This document shows positions 1 to 9,016 of a DNA stretch of 64,000 bases, piece by piece. Under the pieces are notes generated by a model, which saw only the letters and a list, made by a program, of their open reading frames with translations, ran no database searches and was not told where the DNA came from. The stretch comes from Streptomyces lomondensis. GTDB lineage: Bacteria > Actinomycetota > Actinomycetes > Streptomycetales > Streptomycetaceae. The stretch lies in contig NZ_BMWC01000020.1 of NCBI RefSeq assembly GCF_014651035.1, positions 1 to 64,000 on the forward strand, in the 5' to 3' direction. Position numbers and translations under genes: made by a program. Within the stretch, counting starts at the first letter, position 1, and the number at the start of each line of letters is the position of its first letter.

Positions 1-62
1 CGACAACGCGGCAGATGTGCGTGCCAGACCCCGCGTCTGCGGCGTGATCCAAACGACAGCCC

Positions 63-833
63 CTAGGCGTCCCGCTTCTTCAGCAGCACATAGCCGCCGA
101 TCAGCGCCGCGAGCACCCACAGCCCCATGATCCCCAGGCCGCCCCAGGGCCCGTACGGAGTGTCGTCGTCGAGGGGCGGCACCACCTGCATGATCCTGCT
201 GCCGGCCTGGTCGGGCAGGAACCGGCCGACCTTCTTCGTCGCGTCGACGTTGCCCAGGATGTTGGAGATCAGGAAGAAGAACGGCATCAGGATGCCCAGC
301 GACAGCATCGGCGAGCGCAGCATCGTGGCGACGCCCATGGAGAACATCGCGATCAGGGCCATGTAGAGGCCGCCGCCGAACACGGCCCGCAGCACCCCCG
401 GATCGCCGATGTCCGCCCGGTGCTCGCCGAGCATCGCCTGCCCCAGGAAGAAGGCGGCGAAGCTGGTGACGAGGCCGACCAGGAGGGCGAGCGCGGTGGC
501 GACCGCGATCTTGCTGAACAGGAGGGAGCCGCGCTGCGGCACCGCGGCCAGCGAACTGCGGATCATGCCGGTGCTGTACTCGTTCGACACGACCAGCACC
601 CCGAACACGATCATCGCCAGCTGGCCGAGGCTCATCCCCGCGAAGCTGATGAACGTCGGGTCGAACTCCGCCCGCTGCTGCGCGCCCATAGAGTCGAACT
701 CGTTCTTCGACAGGGCCGAGATCAGCATGCCGAGGGCGACCGTCACGACCACCACCAGCGACAGTGTCCACACCGTGGACGCCACTGACCGGATCTTGGT
801 CCACTCCGACCGTACGACCTGCGTAGCCGCCAT
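63..833 (-). CDS. ABC-2 type transporter permease
   Basis: Membrane subunit of an ABC exporter of the ABC-2 superfamily, 256 residues. After a short basic cytoplasmic start (MAATQVVRSEWTKIRSVAST) there is a first hydrophobic span at about residues 20-40, then about five more, the last ending just before the basic tail KKRDA. The stretch FGVLVVSNEYSTGMIRSSLA is characteristic of ABC-2 permeases (the E-x-x-x-G-x-x-R region after TM2). It starts one base after the stop of the ATP-binding gene, so the two are co-transcribed and very probably form one transporter. Substrate unknown; such pairs in Streptomyces often export peptides or drugs, but nothing here says which. The first 62 bases of the window hold no gene I can see. 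Confidence 0.9.
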   Translation of the reverse strand: MAATQVVRSEWTKIRSVASTVWTLSLVVVVTVALGMLISALSKNEFDSMGAQQRAEFDPTFISFAGMSLGQLAMIVFGVLVVSNEYSTGMIRSSLAAVPQRGSLLFSKIAVATALALLVGLVTSFAAFFLGQAMLGEHRADIGDPGVLRAVFGGGLYMALIAMFSMGVATMLRSPMLSLGILMPFFFLISNILGNVDATKKVGRFLPDQAGSRIMQVVPPLDDDTPYGPWGGLGIMGLWVLAALIGGYVLLKKRDA

Positions 834-834
834 G

Positions 835-1794
835 TCAGCCCCTCCCCCAGCCGTCGCCCCACTGCTGCGGTGGCGGCTCGGCGCTCGTCTCGCTGTGTGC
901 GTGGTACTCCACCGACTCCGCCGTCAGCCGCATGAAGGCCTCCTCCAGCGACGCCTGTTGCGGGCTCAGCTCGTGCAGCGTGATCCGGTGCTGCGCCGCC
1001 AGCTCGCCGATCTGCTCGGCCTTGCCGCCGTCCACCTCCAGCACCCCGTCACCGCTCTCGACGACGACGATGCCGGCCTGGTGCAGCACGTCCAGCAGCC
1101 GCTCCCGCTGCGGTGTGCGGACCCGGACGTACGACCGTGAGTTCCGGTCGATGAAGTCGGCCATGGAGGTGTCCGCGAGCAGCCGCCCCTGCCCGATGAC
1201 GACGAGATGATCGGCCGTCAGGGCCATCTCGCTCATCAGGTGGGAGGAGACGAACACGGTCCGGCCCTGCGCGGCGAGCGACTTCATCAGGGTGCGGATC
1301 CAGTGGATGCCCTCGGGGTCGAGGCCGTTGACCGGCTCGTCGAACATCAGGATCCGCGGGTCGCCGAGCAGCGCGGCCGCGATGCCGAGCCGCTGCCCCA
1401 TGCCCATCGAGAAGCCCTTGGTCTTCTTCTTCGCGACCGCCGTCAGCCCGACCGTCTCCAGCACCTCGCCCACCCGCTGCTTCGGGATGCCGTTGCTCTG
1501 CGCGAGGCACAGCAGATGGTTGTAGGCGCTGCGCCCGCCGTGCCAGGCCTTGGCCTCCAGCAGGGCGCCGATGTACGTCAGCGGGTCCTTGAGCTGTTGG
1601 TAGTGCTTGCCGTCGATGCGGACGTCGCCGGCGGTCGGGTGGTCGAGACCCAGGATCATCCGCATGGTCGTGGACTTGCCGGCGCCGTTCGGTCCGAGGA
1701 AGCCGGTGACGATGCCCGGTCTGACGGTGAAGGACAGGTTGTTGACCGCCACCTTCTCGCCGTACCGCTTGGTCAGCCCCTCGAGCTCAATCAT
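835..1794 (-). CDS. ABC transporter ATP-binding protein
   Basis: Nucleotide-binding subunit of the exporter, 319 residues. Walker A (GPNGAGKST) lies near residue 35, the signature motif is the variant GFSMGMGQR near 130, and Walker B with the D-loop reads ILMFDEPVNGLDP near 150. The H-loop is in the segment VFVSSHLMSE. The last 100 residues form the extra C-terminal domain common in DrrA-like and bacitracin-exporter-like ATPases. First gene of a two-gene operon with the permease. ATG start; the upstream gap to the filP gene contains that gene's terminator, so the operon needs its own promoter. Substrate not predictable from sequence. Confidence 0.93.
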   Translation of the reverse strand: MIELEGLTKRYGEKVAVNNLSFTVRPGIVTGFLGPNGAGKSTTMRMILGLDHPTAGDVRIDGKHYQQLKDPLTYIGALLEAKAWHGGRSAYNHLLCLAQSNGIPKQRVGEVLETVGLTAVAKKKTKGFSMGMGQRLGIAAALLGDPRILMFDEPVNGLDPEGIHWIRTLMKSLAAQGRTVFVSSHLMSEMALTADHLVVIGQGRLLADTSMADFIDRNSRSYVRVRTPQRERLLDVLHQAGIVVVESGDGVLEVDGGKAEQIGELAAQHRITLHELSPQQASLEEAFMRLTAESVEYHAHSETSAEPPPQQWGDGWGRG

Positions 1795-1814
1795 GCCGCC
1801 ACGCTAGAACGGGA

Positions 1815-1850
1815 CAAAGCCCTCTGCCACCCGAGCGGCAGAGGGCTTTG
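1815..1850 (-). terminator. Hairpin terminator downstream of filP
   Basis: Perfect 14-bp inverted repeat, CAAAGCCCTCTGCC at 1815-1828 and its complement at 1837-1850, with an 8-base loop. It sits between the 3' end of filP and the 5' end of the ABC ATPase gene, so it should stop filP transcripts before the transporter operon. Confidence 0.8.
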
Positions 1851-1879
1851 CGGAGATTCAGACTCCGTATGCCGGGCTG

Positions 1880-2815
1880 TTACCGGGACTGCTGGGCCGG
1901 GACCCCACGGGAGATCGGCTCGTCCTCGGCCGGCGTACCGGCGGCGGCCACCGCGGCGCCCGTGAGCGTCGCGAGCATCTCGCGGACGTTCGTCAGCTGG
2001 GCGTTGATGCTGTCGCGGCGGTTGGTGAGGGCGGCCAGCTCGCGCTCGGATTCCGAACGGATGCGGTCGGCCTTGGCGTTGGCGTCGGCCACGATGTCCT
2101 CGGCCTGGCGCTGAGCCGTCTCCACCGTCTGGCGGGCGCGGCGCTCGGCGTCCGTGCGCAGCTTCTCCGCCTCCAGGCGCAGCTGCTCGGCACGGTGCTC
2201 GATCTCGGCGAGGCGCTTCTCGGCCTTGGCCTGACGGGAGGCCAGGTCGCGCTCGGACTGCTCGCGGCGCTTGGCCAGATTCGTCTCGAAGTCGGCGGCG
2301 GCCTGCGCGGCCTTGGCGCGGGTCTCCTCGAAGAGGGCGTCCGCCTCCTCGCGCTTGGACTGCGCGTCCTTCTGCGCCTCGGCACGCAGCTGGGCCGCGT
2401 CGCTCTTGGCCTTCTCGACGATCCGCAGGCCCTCGTCCTCGGCCTTGGCCTTGCGCTCCGCGGAGTACGCCTCGGCGTCGTTGCGCACCTGCTGGGCGGC
2501 CGACTCGGCGAGTTCGCGGTGCTGTTCGGCCGCGCGCCGGGCCTCCTCGCGCAGGTCCTTCGCCTCTTCCTCGGCGAGGCGGAGGATCTTCTCCACGCGC
2601 GCGCCGAGGCCCGCGTAGGACGGCTCGGCGTCGCTGATCTGGGCCTGGGCGTTCTGCGTCTCGAGGTGGAGCTCCTCGATGCGCTTTTCCAGAGCGGTGA
2701 TGCGGGCGAGAGCGCTGTCACGGTCGGAGACGAGCTTGGAGATACGTTCGTCCACCTGAGCGCGGTCGTACCCACGCCGCACAAGCTCGAAGCCGTAGGG
2801 GGAAGTGTCGCTCAT
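1880..2815 (-). CDS. filP: Coiled-coil filament protein FilP (cellulose-binding protein family)
   Basis: 311-residue, almost entirely alpha-helical charged protein. The N-terminus (MSDTSPYGFELVRRGYDRAQ) resembles the DivIVA/FilP N-terminal segment and is followed by continuous coiled coil rich in E, A, R and K from about residue 20 to 270, then a short loose tail. FilP of S. coelicolor is about 310 residues and forms intermediate-filament-like structures that interact with DivIVA and Scy at hyphal tips, giving mechanical rigidity. Size, composition and position next to scy fit that protein closely. It is a separate transcription unit 183 bp downstream of scy, with its own terminator. ATG start. 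The assignment rests on family resemblance and synteny recalled from memory. Confidence 0.9.
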   Translation of the reverse strand: MSDTSPYGFELVRRGYDRAQVDERISKLVSDRDSALARITALEKRIEELHLETQNAQAQISDAEPSYAGLGARVEKILRLAEEEAKDLREEARRAAEQHRELAESAAQQVRNDAEAYSAERKAKAEDEGLRIVEKAKSDAAQLRAEAQKDAQSKREEADALFEETRAKAAQAAADFETNLAKRREQSERDLASRQAKAEKRLAEIEHRAEQLRLEAEKLRTDAERRARQTVETAQRQAEDIVADANAKADRIRSESERELAALTNRRDSINAQLTNVREMLATLTGAAVAAAGTPAEDEPISRGVPAQQSR

Positions 2816-2998
2816 GGGGTTCCTGTCGAATGAGACCGGTGAGGTGATAGGTGGAATCCTAGGGGCCGGAACGGTGTGTCATCGAGCGGATGCGCGTTTG
2901 GTCTGCAAAATGAGACCCCTTTTGGGTGGCTGACCGTCAGACTGCTTGCCAAAGACTTGGTCAAAGACCCCAGCACACACCGGATTCGCCCCGCTTCG

Positions 2999-5900
2999 CT
3001 AGCTTTCCGAGGACTTGCCACCCGAACGGGGTGCGCCGACCGCCGCGCCCGCCTTGACCCCGTTGTCCTTGGCCGTGGACGGGGCCTCGAAGGACTCCAA
3101 CGCCTCCAGGACGTCCTGGACACGGGAGATCTCGGCATTGATGTCCTCGCGGCGGCGGACCAGGACCTCCAGCTCGCGCTTGCCCTCCTCGACCGTACGC
3201 TTGGCCTCGCGGATCGCCTCGGCCTTGAGCTCCTCGGCCTCCCGGACCAGCGTGGTCTTCTTCTGCTCGGCCTCCTTGAGCAGCCCCTCGGCCTTCTTCA
3301 CGGCGGCGATACGGACCTTGCCCGCCTCGGAGTTGGCCTCCGACACGATCTCCTTGGCCTGCGCCTGCGCCTTCGCGAGCTGCTCCTCGGCGGCCTTGAC
3401 GAGCGCGTCGCAGCGGTCGCCCGCCGACTTCATCGTCTCGGCCGACTCGCGGCGGGCCCGCTCGTGCAGCTCCTCGATCTCCGCCGTGATGCGGTCGCGC
3501 AGCTCCTCGGCCCGCTCCCGGATCTGCGTGGCGTCCCGGCGCGCGCCGACCAGCAGCTCGTCCGCGTCCGTACGGGCCTTCTCCACCAGCGAGTTGCCCT
3601 CGACCGTCGCCTCGGACACGATCCGGTCGGCCTCCGTACGGGCCGCGCCCACCATCGTGTCGGCCTGCGACTCGGCCTCCGCGGTGGTCTTGTGCGCCTG
3701 CTGCTGCGCCTCCGTGAGCAGCTTGTCCGCCTCGGCCGTGGTCTCCGAGATGAGCTTGTCGACCTGCTCGGCCGCCTCGGAGCGCCGCTTGTTGGCGTCC
3801 TTGCGGGCCTCGTCCAGCGTGCGGTCGGCCTCCTCGCGTGCCGACGCCACGAGCCGCTCCGCCTCCGCCTCCGCGTCGGCCTTGACGCGCTCGGCCTCGC
3901 TGCGGACCCGCTCGGCGTGCTGCTGGGCGGAGCCGACCGTCTCGGCGGCCTCGGCGCGCAGCCGCTCCGCCTCGCCGGTGGCCTCCCCGATCAGCTGGTC
4001 GGCCTTGGCGACCGACTCGGACCGCAGCCGCTCGGCCTCCGCGGCCGCCTCGGAACGGACGCGCTCCGCCTCGGAGATGGCCTCCGTACGGACCCGCTCG
4101 GCCTCGGTGACCGTCTCCATCCGCAGCCGGTCGGTCTCCTGGACCGTCTCGGTCGTGAGCCGCTCCGCCTCGCTGCGCGCCTCGGTGATGAGGGTGTCCG
4201 CCTGCGTCGCCGCGTCCGACCGGATGCGGTTGGCGTCCTCGCGGGCGTCCGCCCGGGTGCGCGCGGCGCTCTGCTCGGCCTCGGCGATGGTGTCCGACGC
4301 CTCCGTGCGCACCCGCTGGGCGTGCTCGGCGACCTCCGTGCGGATCCGCTCCGCCTCCGCGATCGCCTCGGACATCGTCCGCTCGGCGAGCGCCTTGGCG
4401 GCCTCGGACTCCTCGTGCGCCGCGCGCCGCAGCCGGCCCGCGTCCTCGCTCGCCCGCTCCCGCTCGGCGTAGGCGTCGGCGCGGACGCGGTCCGCCTCCT
4501 CCTGGGCCTCCCGCCGCGTACGGTCCGCCACGTGCTCCGCGGCGCTGCGCAGCCCGGCGATCTCCTCCTGGGCCTGCTCGTGCAGCCCCGCGACGGAGTC
4601 CCGGACCTGCTGCGCGTGCTGCTCGGCCGCCGACACCATCTCCGTGGCCCGCCGGTCGGCCTCCTCGACCAGCCGTACGGCCTCGGTCTGGGCCTCCTCC
4701 ACGCGCTTGCGCGCCGAGGCCAGCAGCTCCTCGCTCTGCTCGCGGGCCCGCTCGCGCTCCTGGTCGGCCTCCTGCCGGGCGCTGCCGAGGAGTTCCTCGG
4801 CCTCGCGGCGGCGCCGGTTGGCCTCCTCCTGGGCGGCGGCCAGCGTCTCGGACGCCTCCGTGGCGAGCCGCTCGGCGGCGGCCTGGGCCTCCGCGCGCAT
4901 CCGGTCGGCGCTCTCCTGCGCCTCCGACTTCAGCCGCTCGGCCTCGCTCGCGGCCTCCGAGCGCAGGCGTACGGCGACGGCCTCGCCCTCGGCGCGCGCC
5001 GCGGACGCGTCGGACGCGGCCTCGTCGCGCAGCCGTTCGGCCTCCGCCTCGGCCTGCTGCTGGAGCGTACGGATCCGCTCGGCGGCCTCGGCGCGCAGCC
5101 GCTCGTTCTCCTCGGCGGCCTCGCGGCGGATCCGCGCGGCCTCCTCCCGGGCGTCCGACAGCGCCTGCTCGGCGGCCGCCAGCCGCTCCTGGGCCTCGGT
5201 CTGGAGCCGCGTCAGCTCCTCGGCGGCCTCCGCGCGACGGGCCTCCATGGCCCGCTCGGTCTCCTCCTGCAGCTCCCGCGCCGCCCGCTCGGCGTCCGCC
5301 TTGAGGGACTCGGCCTGCTCGATGACCTCCTCGCGGTGCCGCTCGGCCTCCTGCCGGGTGCGCTGGAGGGTCTCCTCGGCCTGCCGGCGCAGGGTCGTCG
5401 CCCGCTCGATCGCCTCGGTGCGGACCTTCTCGCTGTCCGTCTGGGCGGTCGTGCGCAGCTCGTCCGCGTCGGCCTTGGCCTTGGCGAGCAGCTCCTCGGC
5501 GGACTTCGCCGCCTCCTCGATCTGCGCCACGGCCTCCTTGCGGGCCTCGGCGCGGATCTTCTCGCCCTCGTCGACCGCGTCGGCCCGCAGCTGCTCGGCC
5601 TCGCCGCGCAGCCGGCGGGCCTCCTCCTGCAGCTCGACCGTCTTGGCGCGGTACTCCTTGGTGTCGTCCTTCGCCGCGCCCTTGAGCTGCTCGGCGATGT
5701 CGTGCGCCTCGGCGCGCAGCCGGTCCGCCTCGGCCTCGGCCTCCTTGCGGATCCGCTCGGCCTCCTCGGCCGCGGCCTTGGTGGTCTTCTTGGCGTCCTC
5801 CGACGCCTTGTTGAGGACCTCCTCGGCGGTCCGGGCCGCCTTGGACAGCTGGGTCGCGGTCTCCTCGGCGGTGAGCGTACGGGCCTTCTCCGCGGCCTCC

Positions 5901-6946
5901 GCGACGATCTTCTCGGCCTCGGCGCGGGCGTCGGCGACGAGCTGCTCGGCCTCGGACTTGGTGTTCTCGGCCTCCTTCGTGGCCTCCTCGACCAGCCGGG
6001 CGACCTGCTCCTTGGCCGTGCGCGTGCGCGTCTCGTTCGCCGACTCGGCGCTCGCCAGGGCCTTGGCGGCGGCCTCCTTGGCCTCCGTGACCACCTTGTC
6101 CGCCTCGGCCTGCGCCTTGCGCAGCGCCTCCTCGGCCTCGGTCATCCGCTGCTCGGCGGCCTTGCTCAGCTCCTGGGCCCGGCGGCGCGCCGACTCCGAC
6201 TCCGTGGCCGTGGACGTGCGCAGCTGCTCGGCGTGGTCGGTGGCCTCCTGGGCCTGTGTGGAGGCGGCGTTGAGCAGCCGCTCGGCGTCCGTGCGGGCGC
6301 GCCGCAGGATCTGCTCGGCCTCGGCGCGGGCCTCCTCGGCCGCGCCCGTCAGCCGCTGCCGGGCCTCGGTGGTCAGCCGCTCGGCCTCCGCACGGGCGGT
6401 GGCCAGGGCCTGCTCGGCCTCGGCGCGGGACTCCTCCAGCAGCCGGCGGGCCTGCTGCTCGGTGCGGGCCCGCAGCTGCTCCGCCCACGCCACGTTCTCG
6501 TTGACGTGCGACTCGACCGTCTGGCGGCGCTCGGCCAGTTCCTGGTCCAGCTGCTGGCGGCGGGTCACCGCCTCCTGGTGCAGCTCCGCCTGGAGGCGGG
6601 CCGCCTGCTCGGCGTGCTCCTGGAGGATCCGCTGGGTCTGAGCCCGGGCCTCGCTCAGCTCGCGGTCGGCGTCCGCGCGGATCTGGTCGGCCTGCATCTG
6701 CGCGTTGCGCAGCAACTGCTCGGCCTGCCAGCCGATGTCGCCCCCGTCGAAGGAGGGCCGGGACATGATGGTGCGCCGCGCCTCGTGCAGCTTGGCGCGC
6801 AGCACCTCGACCTGGTAGCCGAGGTCCTCGGCGTGCTGGATCGCCTTTTCCCGTTCGGTCTTCAGCCGCTTCATCTCGGCTTCGAACCGAGAGAGGTGGT
6901 CGACGTCAGCCGCCGGCTCTCGCTCCTGGCTCTCGTAGCCCCGCAC
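2999..6946 (-). CDS. scy: Giant coiled-coil polarity scaffold Scy
   Basis: Very long coiled-coil protein, about 1315 residues from the chosen start, alanine-, glutamate- and arginine-rich with regularly spaced ExAxRLRxEA-like units over almost the full length. After a short N-terminal part (RGYESQEREPAADVDHLSRF) the first coiled coil begins, with a linker around LMSRPSFDGGD-like residues, as in DivIVA-related proteins. Scy organises the tip-organising centre in Streptomyces together with DivIVA and FilP and sets branch points. I chose the GTG at 6946, preceded by GGGA at a good distance; an in-frame TTG at 6976 would add ten residues and gives 1325, near the roughly 1326 I recall for S. coelicolor Scy. 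The C-terminus (VGAPRSGGKSSES) is disordered. Confidence 0.9.
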   Translation of the reverse strand: MRGYESQEREPAADVDHLSRFEAEMKRLKTEREKAIQHAEDLGYQVEVLRAKLHEARRTIMSRPSFDGGDIGWQAEQLLRNAQMQADQIRADADRELSEARAQTQRILQEHAEQAARLQAELHQEAVTRRQQLDQELAERRQTVESHVNENVAWAEQLRARTEQQARRLLEESRAEAEQALATARAEAERLTTEARQRLTGAAEEARAEAEQILRRARTDAERLLNAASTQAQEATDHAEQLRTSTATESESARRRAQELSKAAEQRMTEAEEALRKAQAEADKVVTEAKEAAAKALASAESANETRTRTAKEQVARLVEEATKEAENTKSEAEQLVADARAEAEKIVAEAAEKARTLTAEETATQLSKAARTAEEVLNKASEDAKKTTKAAAEEAERIRKEAEAEADRLRAEAHDIAEQLKGAAKDDTKEYRAKTVELQEEARRLRGEAEQLRADAVDEGEKIRAEARKEAVAQIEEAAKSAEELLAKAKADADELRTTAQTDSEKVRTEAIERATTLRRQAEETLQRTRQEAERHREEVIEQAESLKADAERAARELQEETERAMEARRAEAAEELTRLQTEAQERLAAAEQALSDAREEAARIRREAAEENERLRAEAAERIRTLQQQAEAEAERLRDEAASDASAARAEGEAVAVRLRSEAASEAERLKSEAQESADRMRAEAQAAAERLATEASETLAAAQEEANRRRREAEELLGSARQEADQERERAREQSEELLASARKRVEEAQTEAVRLVEEADRRATEMVSAAEQHAQQVRDSVAGLHEQAQEEIAGLRSAAEHVADRTRREAQEEADRVRADAYAERERASEDAGRLRRAAHEESEAAKALAERTMSEAIAEAERIRTEVAEHAQRVRTEASDTIAEAEQSAARTRADAREDANRIRSDAATQADTLITEARSEAERLTTETVQETDRLRMETVTEAERVRTEAISEAERVRSEAAAEAERLRSESVAKADQLIGEATGEAERLRAEAAETVGSAQQHAERVRSEAERVKADAEAEAERLVASAREEADRTLDEARKDANKRRSEAAEQVDKLISETTAEADKLLTEAQQQAHKTTAEAESQADTMVGAARTEADRIVSEATVEGNSLVEKARTDADELLVGARRDATQIRERAEELRDRITAEIEELHERARRESAETMKSAGDRCDALVKAAEEQLAKAQAQAKEIVSEANSEAGKVRIAAVKKAEGLLKEAEQKKTTLVREAEELKAEAIREAKRTVEEGKRELEVLVRRREDINAEISRVQDVLEALESFEAPSTAKDNGVKAGAAVGAPRSGGKSSES

Positions 6947-7178
6947 TGCGCGGTCCCATCCGTCCCCTGGTCGCAACTCTTTCCGAACGAGCTCCGTCCA
7001 TCCGCCGAACGGGGCCCCCGGGGAATGGTGTCAGATCATCGGCGGAGCACGGGCTGCTGCCCCGACGCTCTTCCCCCGAAACCCGGACCCCGGTGGTCCT
7101 GCCGTCGCACGGCGGGACCGCGGTCACCCTGGCTGAGCGGCGACCGCACCCAACCCTACCGGCCCCTATGTACGAGGG

Positions 7179-7619
7179 TCAGTGCTCAGGTGACTCAACA
7201 GGCGCCGAAGTGACCAGTTCTGTCAGTACGCCATGGCAGTCCTTGGGGTGCAGGAAGGTGATCCGTGACCCCATGGAGCCGCGTCGCGGCTCTTCGTAGA
7301 GCACGCGTACGCCCTTGTCCTTGATCTCCGCGGCGTCCCCGTCGACGTCCGCCGTGCCGAAGGCGATGTGGTGGACGCCCTCCCCGTTCTTCGCGAGCCA
7401 CTTCGCGACGGTGGAGTCCTCGCGGGTCGGCTCCAGGAGCTGGAGGTACGAGGCGCCGCCGTCGGACGTGTCGTTGATCTTGAGCATGGCCTCGCGCACG
7501 CCCTGCTCCTCGTTGACCTCGGAGTGGAACACCTCGAAGCCGTAGGTGGCACGGTAGAACTCGACAGTCTTGTCGAGGTCGAAACAGGCGATCCCGATGT
7601 GGTCGATTCGCGTCAGCAT
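7179..7619 (-). CDS. mce: Methylmalonyl-CoA epimerase
   Basis: 146-residue glyoxalase-fold (vicinal oxygen chelate) protein. The start MLTRIDHIGIACFDLDKTVE carries the first metal-ligand histidine, HHIAFGTADVD lies near residue 80 and the motif FLHPKDCHGVLTEL near the C-terminus is typical of methylmalonyl-CoA epimerases. The enzyme interconverts (2R)- and (2S)-methylmalonyl-CoA, linking methylmalonyl-CoA mutase to propionyl-CoA carboxylase and to polyketide extender supply. It is divergent from the acetyl-CoA acetyltransferase gene, with about 150 bp of shared promoter region, and near meaB, which protects B12-dependent mutases. Context and length agree with the family. Confidence 0.93.
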   Translation of the reverse strand: MLTRIDHIGIACFDLDKTVEFYRATYGFEVFHSEVNEEQGVREAMLKINDTSDGGASYLQLLEPTREDSTVAKWLAKNGEGVHHIAFGTADVDGDAAEIKDKGVRVLYEEPRRGSMGSRITFLHPKDCHGVLTELVTSAPVESPEH

Positions 7620-7767
7620 GGATTCAGTGCAGCGCTCCGGCGGTGGTTACGCAACGTGCGCGCGATCACACCGACAGCCCGATGACGGCACGGAGTGCCA
7701 CTCAGTACATTCGAAGTAAACCCTCGTTCACTCCTCGGCTGTGCAGCCGGTAAGGGGATCGCAGCTC

Positions 7768-8976
7768 ATGACTTCTGGAACTTCTGGAGCGAACAGCTCG
7801 GTGATCGTCTCGGGCGCGCGTACGCCCATGGGACGGCTGCTGGGCTCGCTGAAGCCCTTCTCCGGAGCCGACCTCGGCGGCTTCGCGATCAAGGCCGCCC
7901 TCGACCGTGCGGGGATCGGCGGCGACCAGGTGCAGTACGTGATCATGGGCCAGGTGCTCCAGGCCGGGGCGGGGCAGATCCCGGCGCGCCAGGCCGCGGT
8001 CAAGGCGGGCATCCCGATGAACGTGCCGGCGCTGACCATCAACAAGGTGTGTCTGTCCGGGCTCGACGCGATCGCGCTCGCGGATCAGTTGATCCGCGCG
8101 GGTGAATTCGACGTGGTCGTCGCCGGCGGCCAGGAGTCCATGACCAACGCCCCGCACCTGCTGCCGAAGTCCCGTGAGGGCTTCAAGTACGGCGCGGTCC
8201 AGATGCTCGACGCCATGGCGTACGACGGGCTGACCGACTCCTTCGAGGGCGTCGCCATGGGCGAGTCGACGGAGAAGCACAACACGCGCCTCGGCATCGG
8301 CCGGGCCGAGCAGGACGAGATCGCCGCGCTGTCGCACCAGCGGGCCGCCGCCGCGCAGAAGAACGGCCTGTTCGAGGCCGAGATCACGCCGGTCGAGATC
8401 CCGCAGCGCAAGGGCGACCCGGTGCTGTTCAGCAAGGACGAGGGCATCCGGGGCGACACGACGGTGGAGTCGCTGGGCAAGTTGCGCCCCGCCTTCTCCA
8501 AGGACGGCACGATCACGGCCGGTTCCGCGTCGCAGATCTCCGACGGTGCCGCCGCCGTGGTCGTGATGAGCAAGGCCAAGGCGCAGGAGCTCGGCCTGGA
8601 GTGGATCGCCGAGATCGGGGCGCACGGGAACGTGGCCGGGCCGGACAACTCGCTCCAGTCCCAGCCGTCCAACGCGATCCTGCACGCGCTCAAGAAGGAG
8701 GGGCTGGAGGTCTCGGACCTCGACCTCATCGAGATCAACGAGGCGTTCGCGGCGGTTGCCGTGCAGTCGATGAAGGACCTCGGGGTGTCCACCGAAAAGG
8801 TGAATGTCAACGGCGGTGCCATTGCCCTGGGTCACCCGATCGGGATGTCCGGTGCGCGTCTCGTGCTGCATCTCGCGCTGGAGCTGAAGCGGCGGGGCGG
8901 TGGCGTGGGCGCGGCCGCGCTGTGCGGTGGCGGTGGTCAGGGTGACGCGCTGATCGTGCGGGTACCGAAGAGCTGA
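7768..8976 (+). CDS. Acetyl-CoA C-acetyltransferase (thiolase)
   Basis: 402-residue biosynthetic-type thiolase catalysing reversible condensation of two acetyl-CoA to acetoacetyl-CoA. The nucleophilic Cys is in NKVCLSGLDA near residue 93; the C-terminal histidine is in GGAIALGHPIGMSGAR and the second cysteine in AALCGGGGQGDA. I chose ATG 7768, preceded by AAGGGG; an in-frame GTG 27 bases upstream is less likely. It is followed after 40 bp by meaB, so the two are probably co-transcribed. It may feed the ethylmalonyl-CoA route or fatty acid degradation. Confidence 0.93.
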   Translation: MTSGTSGANSSVIVSGARTPMGRLLGSLKPFSGADLGGFAIKAALDRAGIGGDQVQYVIMGQVLQAGAGQIPARQAAVKAGIPMNVPALTINKVCLSGLDAIALADQLIRAGEFDVVVAGGQESMTNAPHLLPKSREGFKYGAVQMLDAMAYDGLTDSFEGVAMGESTEKHNTRLGIGRAEQDEIAALSHQRAAAAQKNGLFEAEITPVEIPQRKGDPVLFSKDEGIRGDTTVESLGKLRPAFSKDGTITAGSASQISDGAAAVVVMSKAKAQELGLEWIAEIGAHGNVAGPDNSLQSQPSNAILHALKKEGLEVSDLDLIEINEAFAAVAVQSMKDLGVSTEKVNVNGGAIALGHPIGMSGARLVLHLALELKRRGGGVGAAALCGGGGQGDALIVRVPKS

Positions 8977-9016
8977 GCACCGGTTCTTGGACCTCCCTCA
9001 CCCGAACGGAGCTGTG

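Noticed and set aside
2961..6488. Leftward glycine/arginine-rich frame of about 1175 codons inside scy
   Set aside because: Out-of-frame reading of scy; low-complexity composition without start signals or domains.
2876..7213. Rightward open frame of over 1400 codons, leucine/arginine-rich and looking like a leucine-rich-repeat protein
   Set aside because: It lies opposite scy and FilP-region DNA; its repeats are the complement of the Scy coiled-coil codons, a common effect of high third-position GC.
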